Below are positions 19,069 through 28,217 of a DNA stretch of 64,000 bases, in pieces. The translations under genes were made by a program, and so were the position numbers. Source of the stretch: Thermosipho africanus Ob7 (GTDB lineage Bacteria > Thermotogota > Thermotogae > Thermotogales > Fervidobacteriaceae). The stretch covers positions 124,001 to 188,000 of the forward strand of contig NZ_NKRG01000003.1 in the NCBI RefSeq assembly GCF_003351105.1, given 5' to 3'. The notes beneath the pieces are model-generated. The model was not told the origin of the DNA, made no database searches, and worked only from the letters and a program-made list of their open reading frames with translations. Positions within the stretch are counted from its first letter, which is position 1; every line of letters begins with the position of its first letter.

Positions 19069-19108
19069 ACTTTAAAAAGTTTTTTAACAGTTATATATCA
19101 AATATATA

Positions 19109-19152
19109 AAAACCCGTTTCTAGTTAATTCTAGAAACGGGTTTTACTTTTAT
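19109..19152 (+). terminator. Intrinsic terminator after nfnB
   Basis: A perfect 15-bp stem (19109-19123 with 19130-19144), AAAACCCGTTTCTAG, loop TTAATT, followed by a T-rich tract. It ends the unit that includes nfnAB. The 300-nt gap to the next gene otherwise holds only an AT-rich stretch (19153-19250) and the promoter at 19251. Confidence 0.9.
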
Positions 19153-19250
19153 TCAAACAACATTTAAACGAAGTTCTTTAAAATAGTCTATATTAAGCTT
19201 TTTTTCTTTTTTTAAAACAAAAATAAGTAAGAATCAAAATATTTCTCGGC

Positions 19251-19279
19251 TTAACATTTTAGTAACAAAAAGGTATAAT
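19251..19279 (+). promoter_or_regulatory. Promoter of the CoA-transferase/thiolase operon
   Basis: TTAACA (19251-19256), a 17-nt spacer and TATAAT (19274-19279). The transcript would start near 19286, leaving an AT-rich leader of about 87 nt before the TTG start at 19373. No riboswitch fold was recognised in this leader. Confidence 0.75.
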
Positions 19280-19372
19280 AATTATTGTGAATTTATACAC
19301 ATCTTTTTATATTAAAGTTATAAACTTAATAAATTTGTATATTATTAATTATATAAAAAGGAGGGAAAAGCA

Positions 19373-20023
19373 TTGAAAATCATTGATATTTCAGAGATAA
19401 AAAATTTGATTAAAGAAGGATCAACAATAATGATTGGTGGATTTTTGGGGGTTGGAACACCTGAAAAGATCATTGATGAAATCATTAAAAACAAAATTAA
19501 AAACCTAACGGTAATCGCAAACGATACGGCTTTTGAAGATAAGGGAATAGGAAAACTTGTAAAAAATAAACTCTGTAAAAAAGTAATAGTCTCACACATA
19601 GGAACAAATCCAGAAACACAAAGACAAATGATCGAAGGAACATTACAAGTAGAACTTGTACCTCAAGGAACCCTTGCTGAAAGAATTCGTGCAGGTGGTG
19701 TTGGTCTAGGAGGAATTTTAACACCAACAGGAGTTGGAACAATTGTTGAAGAAGGAAAACAAATTATAGAAATTGAAGGAAAAAAGTACTTATTAGAACT
19801 GCCACTTAGGGCTGACGTAGCATTAATAAAGGCAAAAAAAGCTGATTATATTGGAAACCTTGTTTTCAATTTAACCGCGGAAAATTTTAACCCCTTGATG
19901 GCACTTTCAGCCAACACAGTAATTGTAGAAGTAGAAGAAATTGTACCAACAGGAAGTCTTTCGCCAAATGAAATCAAAATTCCCGGAGTTGTAGTTGATT
20001 ATATTGTGGGGGTGGAAAAATGA
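19373..20023 (+). CDS. 3-oxoacid/acyl CoA-transferase, subunit A
   Basis: The alpha subunit of a two-subunit class I CoA-transferase (AtoD/CtfA/ScoA type), which moves CoA between short-chain acids such as acetate, butyrate or acetoacetate. The 216-residue protein has the CoA-binding opening [19 protein letters not shown] and the signature [20 protein letters not shown] near residue 105. The TTG start is preceded by AAAAGGAGG. It overlaps subunit B by 4 nt (ATGA). With the downstream thiolase it forms a C4 acid pathway cassette; which acid is used cannot be told from the sequence. Confidence 0.85.
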   Translation: MKIIDISEIKNLIKEGSTIMIGGFLGVGTPEKIIDEIIKNKIKNLTVIANDTAFEDKGIGKLVKNKLCKKVIVSHIGTNPETQRQMIEGTLQVELVPQGTLAERIRAGGVGLGGILTPTGVGTIVEEGKQIIEIEGKKYLLELPLRADVALIKAKKADYIGNLVFNLTAENFNPLMALSANTVIVEVEEIVPTGSLSPNEIKIPGVVVDYIVGVEK

Positions 20024-20664
20024 ACCCAAAAGAAAAAATTGCAATAAGAGTTGCTAAAGAGTTAAAAGAAGGACAGCTTGTAAATTTAGGAATAGGTCTT
20101 CCAACATTAGTTGCAAATTACATACCAGAAAACGTACATGTATTTTTTCAAAGTGAAAACGGTATTGTAGGAATGGGACCTGCGCCTGAATCTGGTTTTG
20201 AAAACAAAGATCTTACAAATGCTGGGGGACAATTTGTTACTGCACTCCCTGGTGCAATGACTTTTGACAGTGCATTTTCTTTTGCTCTAATTAGAGGAGG
20301 ACACCTAGATGTAACTGTACTTGGTGGATTACAAGTTGACGAAGAAGGTCATCTTGCAAATTGGATGATTCCTGGAAAGATGATCCCAGGCATGGGTGGT
20401 GCTATGGACCTTGTAACTGGAGCAAAAAAAGTAATCGTTGCCATGACACATACTGCAAAAGGAACACCTAAAATAGTTAAAAAATGCTCTTTGCCATTAA
20501 CATCAATACGCAGAGTTGATTTAATAGTTACTGAACTAGCAGTTATACAACCAACGGATAATGGTTTATTACTAAAAGAAATAGCAAAGGAAACAACTTT
20601 AGATGAAGTTTTGAGTCTAACTGAAGCAAAATTAATAATCTCTGATGAGTTAAAAACATTTTAA
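20020..20664 (+). CDS. 3-oxoacid/acyl CoA-transferase, subunit B
   Basis: The beta subunit of the class I CoA-transferase, carrying the catalytic glutamate that forms the enzyme-CoA thioester, here in [12 protein letters not shown] (SENG signature, around residue 47). The [16 protein letters not shown] opening, the [23 protein letters not shown] stretch and [19 protein letters not shown] are typical. At 214 residues it is of normal size (AtoA/CtfB). The ATG overlaps the stop of subunit A, and the thiolase follows 23 nt later. Confidence 0.87.
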   Translation: MNPKEKIAIRVAKELKEGQLVNLGIGLPTLVANYIPENVHVFFQSENGIVGMGPAPESGFENKDLTNAGGQFVTALPGAMTFDSAFSFALIRGGHLDVTVLGGLQVDEEGHLANWMIPGKMIPGMGGAMDLVTGAKKVIVAMTHTAKGTPKIVKKCSLPLTSIRRVDLIVTELAVIQPTDNGLLLKEIAKETTLDEVLSLTEAKLIISDELKTF

Positions 20665-20687
20665 ATAAAGAGAAGGGGTGGAGGGAT

Positions 20688-21890
20688 ATGGTATACATAA
20701 TAGGAGCAAAAAGAACGGCAATAGGGACATTTGCAGGGAGTTTAAAAGACATACCAGCTCCAAGACTTGGTGCAATTGCTGCAAAGGCAGCAATAAAACA
20801 AGCTGGGATTGAGCCATCTGATATTGATGAAACTATAATTGGCTCTATTCTTACAGCTGGACAAGGCATGGGACCTGGAAGACAAGTTGGAATTTATTCA
20901 GGTGTTCCAGTTGAAAAACCTGGATTTACTGTAAATATGCTTTGTGGCAGTGGAATGAAAGCAACAATGTTAGGTGCTGTTGACATTATGCAAAAGGAAG
21001 CAGAAGTCGTTTTGACAGGTGGTATAGAAAACATGTCAGCATCACCTTATCTTCTACCAGCAAGAGCAAGATATGGTCTTAAATTTGGAAATTTTGAAAT
21101 GATTGATCACATGATATTAGATGGTTTAACAGATGTATTTAATAACGTACACATGGGAATAACAGCAGAAAATCTTGCAGAAAAATACAATATAAGTAGA
21201 GAAGAACAAGACAAATTTGCATATGAAAGCCAAATGAAAGCAAAAGCAGCAATAGAAAGTGGAAAGTTTAAAGATGAAATAGAAAAAGTAGAAATTGAGA
21301 CAAAAAAAGGAACAATAATATTTGATACAGATGAGCATCCAAGATTCGATGTGACATTAGAAAAGCTTGCCAAACTAAAACCAGCATTCAAAAAAGATGG
21401 AACGGTAACGGCCGGAAATGCAAGTGGAATAAACGATGGAGGAAGTGCAATACTGCTTGCAAGCGAAAAATACATAGAAAAGAAAGGATTAAAACCTATG
21501 GCAAGGATAGTAGCATGGGCACAAGCAGGAGTAGATCCAATGGAAATGGGCCTTGGTCCGGTACCAGCAACAGAGAAGGTATTACAAAAGGCAGGAATGA
21601 AAATGGAAGACATAGAACTAATAGAACTAAACGAAGCATTTGCAGCACAAAGTTTGGCAGTAATAAAGGAATGGAGTAAAAGATTTGGAGTAAGTGAAGA
21701 ATGGATAAAAGAAAGGACTAACGTAAATGGAGGAGCAATAGCACTAGGACATCCAATAGGAACAAGTGGAAATAGAATAATAGTGACTCTTCTCTATGAG
21801 ATGAAGAAAAGAAATCTAAAATATGGACTTGCAACATTATGCATCGGTGGAGGTATGGGTACCGCTGTTATTATTGAAAATATTCAATAA
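20688..21890 (+). CDS. Acetyl-CoA C-acetyltransferase (thiolase)
   Basis: A thiolase that condenses two acetyl-CoA to acetoacetyl-CoA or runs in reverse. The 400-residue protein contains the acyl-enzyme cysteine in NMLCGSGMKA (about residue 88), the NVNGGAIALGHPIGTSGNRI histidine motif (about 345) and the C-terminal catalytic cysteine in CIGGGMGTA (about 385). It is preceded by AGAAGGGGTGGAGGG. It forms one operon with the two CoA-transferase subunits and ends at a strong terminator. A role in acetoacetate or butyrate metabolism is inferred from this context. Confidence 0.92.
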   Translation: MVYIIGAKRTAIGTFAGSLKDIPAPRLGAIAAKAAIKQAGIEPSDIDETIIGSILTAGQGMGPGRQVGIYSGVPVEKPGFTVNMLCGSGMKATMLGAVDIMQKEAEVVLTGGIENMSASPYLLPARARYGLKFGNFEMIDHMILDGLTDVFNNVHMGITAENLAEKYNISREEQDKFAYESQMKAKAAIESGKFKDEIEKVEIETKKGTIIFDTDEHPRFDVTLEKLAKLKPAFKKDGTVTAGNASGINDGGSAILLASEKYIEKKGLKPMARIVAWAQAGVDPMEMGLGPVPATEKVLQKAGMKMEDIELIELNEAFAAQSLAVIKEWSKRFGVSEEWIKERTNVNGGAIALGHPIGTSGNRIIVTLLYEMKKRNLKYGLATLCIGGGMGTAVIIENIQ

Positions 21891-21910
21891 TAATTCAACT
21901 TGAATCTTTA

Positions 21911-21942
21911 TCCCCAAGCAAAATTTGCTTGGGGATTTTTTA
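21911..21942 (+). terminator. Intrinsic terminator after the thiolase
   Basis: TCCCCAAGC (21911-21919) pairs with GCTTGGGGA (21927-21935), with further AAA/TTT pairing towards the loop, followed by TTTTTTATT. Confidence 0.9.
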
Positions 21943-21946
21943 TTAT

Positions 21947-21975
21947 TTGACAATTTTCTACTGTAATATTATAAT
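21947..21975 (+). promoter_or_regulatory. Consensus promoter of the GntR/ABC operon
   Basis: TTGACA (21947-21952), a 17-nt spacer and TATAAT (21970-21975): a perfect vegetative promoter. The start point would fall near 21982, giving a leader of about 17 nt that holds AAGGAGG. The -10 box lies inside the palindrome at 21958-21985. Confidence 0.9.
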
Positions 21976-21985
21976 ATTACAGTAG
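21958..21985 (+). promoter_or_regulatory. Perfect 28-bp palindromic operator, probable GntR site
   Basis: CTACTGTAATATT (21958-21970), AT, then AATATTACAGTAG (21973-21985). Every base matches its reverse complement. It covers the -10 box and the expected start point, directly upstream of a GntR-family gene, so repression by steric block and autoregulation are the natural reading. Confidence 0.85.
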
Positions 21986-21998
21986 AAGGAGGTAAAAT

Positions 21999-22385
21999 AT
22001 GTGGTTTACTATAAATTTTTCTTCACACAAACCTGTATATAAGCAGATTATAGAAAACATAAAACTACAAATCATGAATAAAAAATTAAAAAAAGGAGAT
22101 TTTTTACCATCTATTAGAAAAATGGCTGAAATGTTAGATGTAAATTTAAACACAGTTTCAAGAGCATACAGAGAGCTTGTAAGTGAAGGGATAATAGAGC
22201 CAATTAGAGGAGAAGGATACATAGTAAAAAAAGACATATTAGATAATTTTAATGAAGAACTTATCAATGAATTAACAATCATAGTAAAAAAGTGTATTAA
22301 TGCAGGGATGAAAGTTGATGATATTTGTAACATAATAAAATCAGCGGGAGGGATAACAAATGCTACTAAAAGTAGAAAATCTTAA
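21999..22385 (+). CDS. GntR-family transcriptional regulator, YtrA type
   Basis: This 128-residue repressor has an N-terminal winged helix (residues 10-78): PVYKQIIENIKLQI, LPSIRKMAEMLDVNLNTVSRAYRELVSEGII and the wing RGEGYIV. Only about 50 helical residues follow, as in the YtrA subfamily, which regulates adjacent ABC transporter operons in Gram-positive bacteria. The effector domain is too small for a classical sugar-binding fold. ATG 21999 has AAGGAGG upstream. The gene overlaps the ABC ATPase by 26 nt, so regulator and transporter are co-expressed. Confidence 0.9.
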   Translation: MWFTINFSSHKPVYKQIIENIKLQIMNKKLKKGDFLPSIRKMAEMLDVNLNTVSRAYRELVSEGIIEPIRGEGYIVKKDILDNFNEELINELTIIVKKCINAGMKVDDICNIIKSAGGITNATKSRKS

Positions 22386-23142
22386 AAAGTATTATAAATC
22401 AAAAAAAGCAGTAGATGGAATTTCTTTCAAAGTGGACAAGGGAGAAATTTTTGCACTTCTTGGCCCCAATGGTGCAGGAAAAACTACAACTCTAAAATGC
22501 ATAATCGGTTTAAGAAAAAAAGACGATGGCAAAGTAGAACTAAACGGAAGTTATACATATCTTCCTGAAAAAAAAGAATTGTATAAATCTTTAACAATAA
22601 AAAAGATGTTTGAAGTAACTCAAGAATTGTCAAAACATTTTAACATTGAAAAGGCATTTAATTATTTAAAAGAATTCAATATTGAAAAAGATGAAAAAAT
22701 AGCAAATCTTTCACATGGAATGACAACACTGGTATATCTTTCAATAATTCTTTCTGAAGACGTTGATATATACTTTTTAGATGAGCCAACATGGGGCCTT
22801 GATCCTTTAATGCAAAAAAAGGTAATTGAATCCATAAGAAGATTAGCTTTTGATGGAAAAACAGTATTTTACACAAGTCATATACTTTCTGAAGTAGAAA
22901 AAATTGCCGATAAAGTTGCAATCATGAGCAAAGGACATATAGTAGAAATGGGATATTTGGATGAAATAAAAGAAAAATACGTTCTCTGTTCAACAAAAGA
23001 ACACATCCAAGGATATTTGTACAAAAAAACAAACGATGAAAATATTTATCTATGTAAAAAAGAAGAAGCAAAGGGCGATATTCAACCTGCAAATTTTGAA
23101 ACTATCTTTGAAGCTCTTGTCAAAGGAGGAGATAAAATATGA
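22360..23142 (+). CDS. ABC transporter ATP-binding protein
   Basis: The 260-residue nucleotide-binding subunit has Walker A GPNGAGKTT near residue 34, the signature region NLSHGMTTL, Walker B IYFLDEPTWGLDP and the switch histidine in FYTSHILSEVEKIAD. The short signature (SHGM) and the YtrA context place it with the YtrB/CcmA-type exporters. It is encoded between the GntR gene and the permease, overlapping the latter by 4 nt. The substrate is unknown; related systems respond to cell-wall-active agents, but that is not shown here. Confidence 0.88.
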   Translation: MLLKVENLKKYYKSKKAVDGISFKVDKGEIFALLGPNGAGKTTTLKCIIGLRKKDDGKVELNGSYTYLPEKKELYKSLTIKKMFEVTQELSKHFNIEKAFNYLKEFNIEKDEKIANLSHGMTTLVYLSIILSEDVDIYFLDEPTWGLDPLMQKKVIESIRRLAFDGKTVFYTSHILSEVEKIADKVAIMSKGHIVEMGYLDEIKEKYVLCSTKEHIQGYLYKKTNDENIYLCKKEEAKGDIQPANFETIFEALVKGGDKI

Positions 23143-23882
23143 AAAGAGAATGGCTACAAATGAAAGTTAGAGTTATTAGCCTTTTTATTTTATTCACAAT
23201 TCTTTTCTTTTCACTTGCACCATTTCAAAACTTTACAATAAACATATTAAATGAAAACTCAGAAGCTATTAAAAAATTCGTTGGAGAAAATTTTGTTGAA
23301 AAATTAAAAAACTGGGATTACTATATACTCTCTCAATGGTTTGGAAAAAACTTCGGCCAATTTATTCCAATACTAGCTATAATAATTGCGTTTCCACTTT
23401 TTTCAAGAGAATATGAAAATGAAACAATAACATTTTTATTATCAAGGCAAAATAGAAAAACTATCTTTCTTCAAAAAACTTTATTAAGTATTTTTGTACT
23501 CCTTATTTTAATTACCTACTTTTCTTACCTACCATCGATATATTCGTTGATAACCTCAAAAGAGTTATCAATTCTTACTGTTTCAAAATTTTATATCCAC
23601 TCTCTCATTGGTTCATTCTTTTGGTTTTCAATAGCATTAGTATTCACAACATACTTTACCGACCAAGTAAAACCTATTCTTTCTTCTGCAGTAGTTTTAG
23701 GTTTAACAACCACACTAGGACTACTAAAACCACTTAAATTTTTTAATACATATAAATATATCCTCGGGTATTCAATCTTTGAAAAAGGAAAAGTTGATAT
23801 TTCATATACAATTGCACTTACTATACTAAGTTTTATCTGTATCTACTTTTCATATCTAATCTTTAAAGAAAAGGAGGTTTAA
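23139..23882 (+). CDS. ABC-2 type transporter permease
   Basis: The 247-residue membrane protein has about six hydrophobic helices (around 14-32, 74-88, 110-130, 150-168, 180-195 and 225-242), and FSREYENETITFLLSRQ after the second, a motif typical of ABC-2 permeases. It overlaps the ATPase gene by 4 nt and is followed 2 nt later by the hydrolase gene. Together with the ATPase it should form an exporter of unknown cargo. Confidence 0.8.
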   Translation: MKREWLQMKVRVISLFILFTILFFSLAPFQNFTINILNENSEAIKKFVGENFVEKLKNWDYYILSQWFGKNFGQFIPILAIIIAFPLFSREYENETITFLLSRQNRKTIFLQKTLLSIFVLLILITYFSYLPSIYSLITSKELSILTVSKFYIHSLIGSFFWFSIALVFTTYFTDQVKPILSSAVVLGLTTTLGLLKPLKFFNTYKYILGYSIFEKGKVDISYTIALTILSFICIYFSYLIFKEKEV

Positions 23883-23884
23883 AT

Positions 23885-25138
23885 ATGAAAAAAGTTATTT
23901 TTGCATTACTTGTTGTTTCAATAACTATTTTTCCTATAGAATACCAATTAGTAGCCCAATCATATTTTGAAGGTTTAATTTCCAAAAATTTTGAAAAGTG
24001 CTATGAGCTTTCTTCAGATATCTTGAAAAAACATCTTCCAATTGGCAAATTAAAAGAAATATGGGAAGGTATTGAACAAACCTATGGTCCATTTTCAAAT
24101 ATTATTAAAATCACTCCTATTGAAAAAAGTCCATATATGATTTACATATACACAGCAAAATTTCAAAAAGGAGCACTAAATATCTCAATAACTGTAAATA
24201 ACCAAGGTAAAATAGATGGCTTATTTTTTAACATTGCTCAAAACCTTGAGTACAAAGCACCAAACTATGTAAAAAATGATAACTTTACTGAAAAAGATAT
24301 TAAAGTAGGAGATTTACCCGGGAAACTAACGATCCCAAAAAATCCAACTGATGTTGCAGTAATTCTAATACATGGATCAGGACCAAATGATATGGATGAA
24401 ACAATTGGCCCAAATAAAATTTTTAAAGATATTGCATATGGACTTTCAAGCAATAATATAGCTGTATTAAGATACGATAAAAGAACTTTGCATCCTGAGC
24501 TTCTAAAAGATCCAGAGAATATAACTGTAAAAGAGGAAGTAATAGATGATGTAGAGCGTGCTGTTAAACTTTTAAAAAAAGAAGGATATAAAAAAATATA
24601 TCTGTTAGGTCACAGCCTTGGAGCATATCTTGCTCCATACATAGCCTATAAAAATCAAGATATATATGGATTAATTCTTCTTGCACCTCCTGCAAGAAAT
24701 ATAGAAGAAATAACACTAGATCAATTAGAATTTCTTGAAAAACTTTACTCTGGAAAAAATAAAGAAGAAATTAAAAAAGCAAAAGAAGAGGTAATAAAAC
24801 TAACAAATAACAAAGCAAGCAAAAATGAAATAATTCTTGGAGCACCAGCAAGTTATTGGTACGATCTTAGAAATTACAATCCTTTAAAATATATAAAACA
24901 ATTAAAAATTCCAGTACTAATGCTTTTTGGAGAAAATGATTATCAAGTTACTACAAAAGAATTTGAAATTTTCAAAAAAGAACTTTCAGAAAAGAAAAAT
25001 ATTAAAATTAAGATGTATTCTAATCTGACACATATTTTTACTCCAGGTGAAAAATCTCCATATTCATATTATATTGAAAACCAAGTTAGTAGAAAGGTAA
25101 TCGAGGATATCGTATCATTTATAGAAGGGAGGAATTAA
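23885..25138 (+). CDS. Secreted alpha/beta hydrolase with N-terminal DUF3887-like domain
   Basis: The 417-residue protein has an N-terminal hydrophobic signal segment (MKKVIFALLVVSITIFPI), a DUF3887-like domain (about 20-120, QSYFEGLISKNFEKCYELSS), and an alpha/beta hydrolase domain from about 140 with oxyanion segment ILIHGSGPNDMDE, nucleophile GHSLG (about 250), a candidate acid in LFGENDYQV and a histidine in LTHIF. It probably acts outside the cytoplasmic membrane. A co-transcribed hydrolase with a YtrA-regulated exporter suggests related substrates. The enzymatic target is unknown. Confidence 0.78.
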   Translation: MKKVIFALLVVSITIFPIEYQLVAQSYFEGLISKNFEKCYELSSDILKKHLPIGKLKEIWEGIEQTYGPFSNIIKITPIEKSPYMIYIYTAKFQKGALNISITVNNQGKIDGLFFNIAQNLEYKAPNYVKNDNFTEKDIKVGDLPGKLTIPKNPTDVAVILIHGSGPNDMDETIGPNKIFKDIAYGLSSNNIAVLRYDKRTLHPELLKDPENITVKEEVIDDVERAVKLLKKEGYKKIYLLGHSLGAYLAPYIAYKNQDIYGLILLAPPARNIEEITLDQLEFLEKLYSGKNKEEIKKAKEEVIKLTNNKASKNEIILGAPASYWYDLRNYNPLKYIKQLKIPVLMLFGENDYQVTTKEFEIFKKELSEKKNIKIKMYSNLTHIFTPGEKSPYSYYIENQVSRKVIEDIVSFIEGRN

Positions 25139-25139
25139 A

Positions 25140-25466
25140 ATGATAATAACTACAACAGAGAATATTCATGGTTATGAAATTGTTGAAATATTAGGAATTG
25201 TAATGGGAAATATAGTTCAATCAAAACACTTAGGAAAAGATATCGCTGCCGCATTTAAAACCCTCGCCGGTGGAGAAATTAAAGCATATACAGAAATGAT
25301 GACAGAAGCTAGAAACAAAGCAATAGAAAGAATGATAGACGAAGCAGAAAAAATAGGAGCAGATGCAGTGGTAAATGTAAGATTTTCAAGTTCTTCAGTA
25401 ATGAGTGGTGCCGCAGAAATGCTTGCTTACGGAACAGCTGTAAAGATTAAAAAGTCAAATGAATAA
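25140..25466 (+). CDS. YbjQ/UPF0145 family protein
   Basis: The 108-residue protein matches the YbjQ family (heavy-metal-binding-domain fold): EILGIVMGNIVQSKHLGKDI, GGEIKAYTEMMTEARNKAIERMIDEAEKIGADAVV and AYGTAVKI. Members form pentamers; their function is not established. It begins 1 nt after the hydrolase stop and is the last gene before a terminator, so it belongs to the GntR/ABC operon. Confidence 0.88.
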   Translation: MIITTTENIHGYEIVEILGIVMGNIVQSKHLGKDIAAAFKTLAGGEIKAYTEMMTEARNKAIERMIDEAEKIGADAVVNVRFSSSSVMSGAAEMLAYGTAVKIKKSNE

Positions 25467-25514
25467 CAAACTTATGTAACAATTGCTATAATTTTTAGTA
25501 AATTTTCAATTACA

Positions 25515-25556
25515 ATCAAGAATGCCTCTATTTATAGGCATTCTTGATTTTTATTA
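25515..25556 (+). terminator. Intrinsic terminator of the GntR/ABC operon
   Basis: ATCAAGAATGCCT (25515-25527) pairs with AGGCATTCTTGAT (25536-25548), an 8-nt loop between, followed by a T-rich tract. Confidence 0.9.
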
Positions 25557-25571
25557 TCTATATTATCACTC

Positions 25572-25600
25572 TTGACAAAAGACTGCTAATGTCATATAAT
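25572..25600 (+). promoter_or_regulatory. Consensus promoter of dnaK
   Basis: TTGACA (25572-25577), a 17-nt spacer and TATAAT (25595-25600). The leader would be only about 15 nt and contains GGGAGGTGA. No CIRCE inverted repeat is seen near it. Confidence 0.9.
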
Positions 25601-25621
25601 ATGTATCGGGAGGTGAAAGAT

Positions 25622-27418
25622 ATGGCAAATAAAAAAGAATATGTCGTAGGTATAGACCTGGGTACAACAAATAGTGTTATTGCATGGATGAAACCAGATT
25701 CTTCAGTTGAAGTTATACCAAATGCTGAAGGTGCAAGAACAACTCCATCAATAGTTGCATTCAGTAAAACTGGTGAAATTCTTGTAGGTGAACCTGCAAA
25801 AAGGCAGCTCATATTAAATTCTGAAAGAACTATTAAATCAATAAAAAGAAAAATGGGAACCGATTATAAAGTAAAAATCGATGACAAAGACTATACCCCA
25901 CAAGAAATTAGTGCATTTATACTAAAGAAGCTAAAAAGAGACGCAGAAGAATACTTGGGCGGAGAAGTTAAAAAAGCTGTCATTACCTGTCCTGCATACT
26001 TCAATGATGCTCAAAGACAGGCAACAAAAGAAGCTGGTATAATTGCAGGTTTTGAAGTCTTAAGAATTATAAACGAACCAACTGCAGCAGCTCTTGCATA
26101 TGGCCTTGATAAAAAAGGAAAAGAAGAAAAAGTTCTTGTATACGACTTGGGTGGAGGTACATTTGACGTTTCAATACTTGAAATTGGTGATGGAGTCATT
26201 CAAGTAGTTGCAACTTCCGGTAATAACCATCTTGGTGGTGACGATTTTGACCAAAGAATAATCGATTGGTTAGCAGAAGAATTTAAAAAACAACACGGTG
26301 TCGATTTAAGAGAGGACAAGCAAGCTCTTCAAAGATTGAGAGATGCTGCTGAAAAAGCTAAAATTGAGCTTTCAAGCAAACTTGAAACTGATATAAGCTT
26401 GCCATACATTACAGCTACAGCAGAAGGTCCATTACATCTTGAAATGAGACTAACACGTTCAATGTTTGAATCCTTAACAAGGGATCTTGTTGAAATGACA
26501 AGAAAACCAGTTGAACAAGCTCTTTCAGATGCTAAATTAAAACCAGAAGATATCGATGAAATAATCCTAGTAGGTGGTATGACAAGAGTTCCAATGGTTC
26601 AAAAATTCATCAAAGAAATATTTGGTAAAGATCCTAACAGAGGAGTCAATCCAGACGAAGCAGTAGCAGTTGGTGCAGCAATTCAAGCAGCAATTCTTGC
26701 AGGAGAAGAAGGAGCACAAGGAAAAGATATCGTATTAGTTGATGTTACACCATTAACACTTGGCATAGAAGTAAAAGGTGGTTTGTTTGAACCAATTATC
26801 CCAAGAAATTCAACTATACCAATTAAAAAGAGTAAAGTCTTTACAACTGCAGAAGACGGTCAAACAGAAGTAGAAGTAAGAGTATACCAAGGCGAAAGAC
26901 CAATTGCAGCAGATAACATTTTACTTGGAAGCTTTAGACTTGTAGGAATTCCACCTGCACCAAGGGGCGTTCCACAAATCGAAGTAACATTCGATATTGA
27001 CAGCGATGGTATTGTTCACGTTTCTGCAAAAGACCTTGGTACTGGAAAAGAACAATCAATGGTTGTATCCGGTAGACATCAATTAAGCGAAGATGATATC
27101 AACAAGATCATTGAAGATGCTAAGAAATTTGAAGAACAAGACAAGAGAAGAAAAGAAGAAGTAGAGCTTAAGAACAAAGCAGATGACCTTGCATACTACA
27201 TAGAAAAATCACTAAAAGAATATGGTGACAAAATACCAGCAGATGAAAAAGACAAACTCGAAAACCTTGTTAAAGACTTAAGGGATGCAATAAATAAAAA
27301 CGATATACCAAGAATAAAAATGTTGTTTGATGAACTTGACAGAGAAAAGACAAAAATCGGAGAGTATATATACAAGCAAAATCAACAAGGCGGAAATCAA
27401 CAGGCTGAAAATCAATAA
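25622..27418 (+). CDS. dnaK: Chaperone DnaK (Hsp70)
   Basis: The ATP-dependent chaperone Hsp70. The 598-residue protein begins [20 protein letters not shown], has the second phosphate motif [13 protein letters not shown], the adenosine motif [13 protein letters not shown], the linker region [15 protein letters not shown], and a substrate-binding domain and helical lid. The ATG at 25622 has GGGAGGTGA upstream; a longer reading from 25544 runs through the promoter and is rejected. No grpE or dnaJ flanks it here; hsp20 follows. Confidence 0.98.
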   Translation: MANKKEYVVGIDLGTTNSVIAWMKPDSSVEVIPNAEGARTTPSIVAFSKTGEILVGEPAKRQLILNSERTIKSIKRKMGTDYKVKIDDKDYTPQEISAFILKKLKRDAEEYLGGEVKKAVITCPAYFNDAQRQATKEAGIIAGFEVLRIINEPTAAALAYGLDKKGKEEKVLVYDLGGGTFDVSILEIGDGVIQVVATSGNNHLGGDDFDQRIIDWLAEEFKKQHGVDLREDKQALQRLRDAAEKAKIELSSKLETDISLPYITATAEGPLHLEMRLTRSMFESLTRDLVEMTRKPVEQALSDAKLKPEDIDEIILVGGMTRVPMVQKFIKEIFGKDPNRGVNPDEAVAVGAAIQAAILAGEEGAQGKDIVLVDVTPLTLGIEVKGGLFEPIIPRNSTIPIKKSKVFTTAEDGQTEVEVRVYQGERPIAADNILLGSFRLVGIPPAPRGVPQIEVTFDIDSDGIVHVSAKDLGTGKEQSMVVSGRHQLSEDDINKIIEDAKKFEEQDKRRKEEVELKNKADDLAYYIEKSLKEYGDKIPADEKDKLENLVKDLRDAINKNDIPRIKMLFDELDREKTKIGEYIYKQNQQGGNQQAENQ

Positions 27419-27444
27419 TAAAAAATATAAAGGGAGGTGAGAGT

Positions 27445-27873
27445 ATGTTAGCAAGAAGAAATTACTTTGACCCATTTGTAGAACTTCAAAGAGAGATTGA
27501 CAGATTATTTGAAGACTTTGTAAGACCATCAAGATTTGATACCACTCACTTCCCAAAAGTAGATGTTTATGAAACGGATAAAGAAGTTGTCATTGAAGCT
27601 GAACTTCCAGGTCTTAAAAAAGATGACGTTAAAATAACAATTGAAGATAACGTTCTTACAATAAAAGGAGAAAGAAAATTCAATCGCGAGGATAAAGGAA
27701 AGAACTACAAAATAATTGAAAGGGCAGAAGGATACTTCGAAAGGTCATTTGGACTTCCAGAATATGTTGACATGGAAAAAATTAAAGCAAAATTCAATGA
27801 TGGGGTATTGACAATTGAACTTCCAAAGAAAGAAACAAAAGACAAAAAAGTTATTGATATACAAGTTGAATAA
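27445..27873 (+). CDS. Small heat-shock protein, Hsp20/alpha-crystallin family
   Basis: An ATP-independent holdase. The 142-residue protein has an N-terminal arm (FDPFVELQREIDRLFEDF), the alpha-crystallin domain (about 38-130, KVDVYETDKEVVIEAELPGLKKDDVKI ... FNDGVLTIELPK) and a short C-terminal tail. The start has AGGGAGGTGA upstream. It lies 26 nt after dnaK with no terminator between, so the two are likely co-transcribed, then a bidirectional terminator follows. Confidence 0.95.
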   Translation: MLARRNYFDPFVELQREIDRLFEDFVRPSRFDTTHFPKVDVYETDKEVVIEAELPGLKKDDVKITIEDNVLTIKGERKFNREDKGKNYKIIERAEGYFERSFGLPEYVDMEKIKAKFNDGVLTIELPKKETKDKKVIDIQVE

Positions 27874-27876
27874 TAA

Positions 27877-27912
27877 AAGAAGGCTCCGAAAATTCGGAGC
27901 CTTCTTATTTTT
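27877..27912. terminator. Bidirectional terminator between hsp20 and fliE
   Basis: A 14-bp stem, AAGAAGGCTCCGAA (27877-27890) with 27893-27906, flanked by T-rich sequence on the plus strand (TATTTTTTC) and, read from the minus strand, TTATTATTC. It separates convergent genes. Confidence 0.88.
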
Positions 27913-27924
27913 TCACATAGTTAT

Positions 27925-28212
27925 TTAAAATTGCATCCTCATAATTTCCTTATACGCGTCAACAATCTTATTTCTTACCTCGACTGTAAGCCTCAATGAG
28001 ACTGATGCTTTTTCAGCTTCTACAATAACTTCGTGGATATTACTAATTTTTCCAGTTGCGAAATCATCTGCCATCTGCTCTGCTTTTTTTTGCTGATCAT
28101 TTACGCTCTTTAGAGCATCATTAAGTATTTTAGTAAAATCCGTATTCTGTTTTTTTACACTTGAAGGTTTTAGATTTCCATAATTTCCTACACCGTTTAT
28201 TTTATCTATCAT
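27925..28212 (-). CDS. fliE: Flagellar hook-basal body protein FliE
   Basis: FliE links the MS ring to the flagellar rod. The 95-residue protein has the family C-terminus [30 protein letters not shown] and the [19 protein letters not shown] stretch. The GTG at 28221 sits inside the ribosome site; the ATG at 28212 with GGGAGGTGA upstream is preferred. It follows flgC by 5 nt. It is the last gene before the terminator. Confidence 0.92.
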   Translation of the reverse strand: MIDKINGVGNYGNLKPSSVKKQNTDFTKILNDALKSVNDQQKKAEQMADDFATGKISNIHEVIVEAEKASVSLRLTVEVRNKIVDAYKEIMRMQF

Positions 28213-28217
28213 ACAAA

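Noticed and set aside
21107-21613. Open frame of 168 codons on the minus strand inside the thiolase gene
   Set aside because: It is antisense to a strongly conserved thiolase and shows no motif.
25557-25621. CIRCE/HrcA operator before dnaK
   Set aside because: No TTAGCACTC-N9-GAGTGCTAA-like repeat is present; only a consensus promoter is seen.
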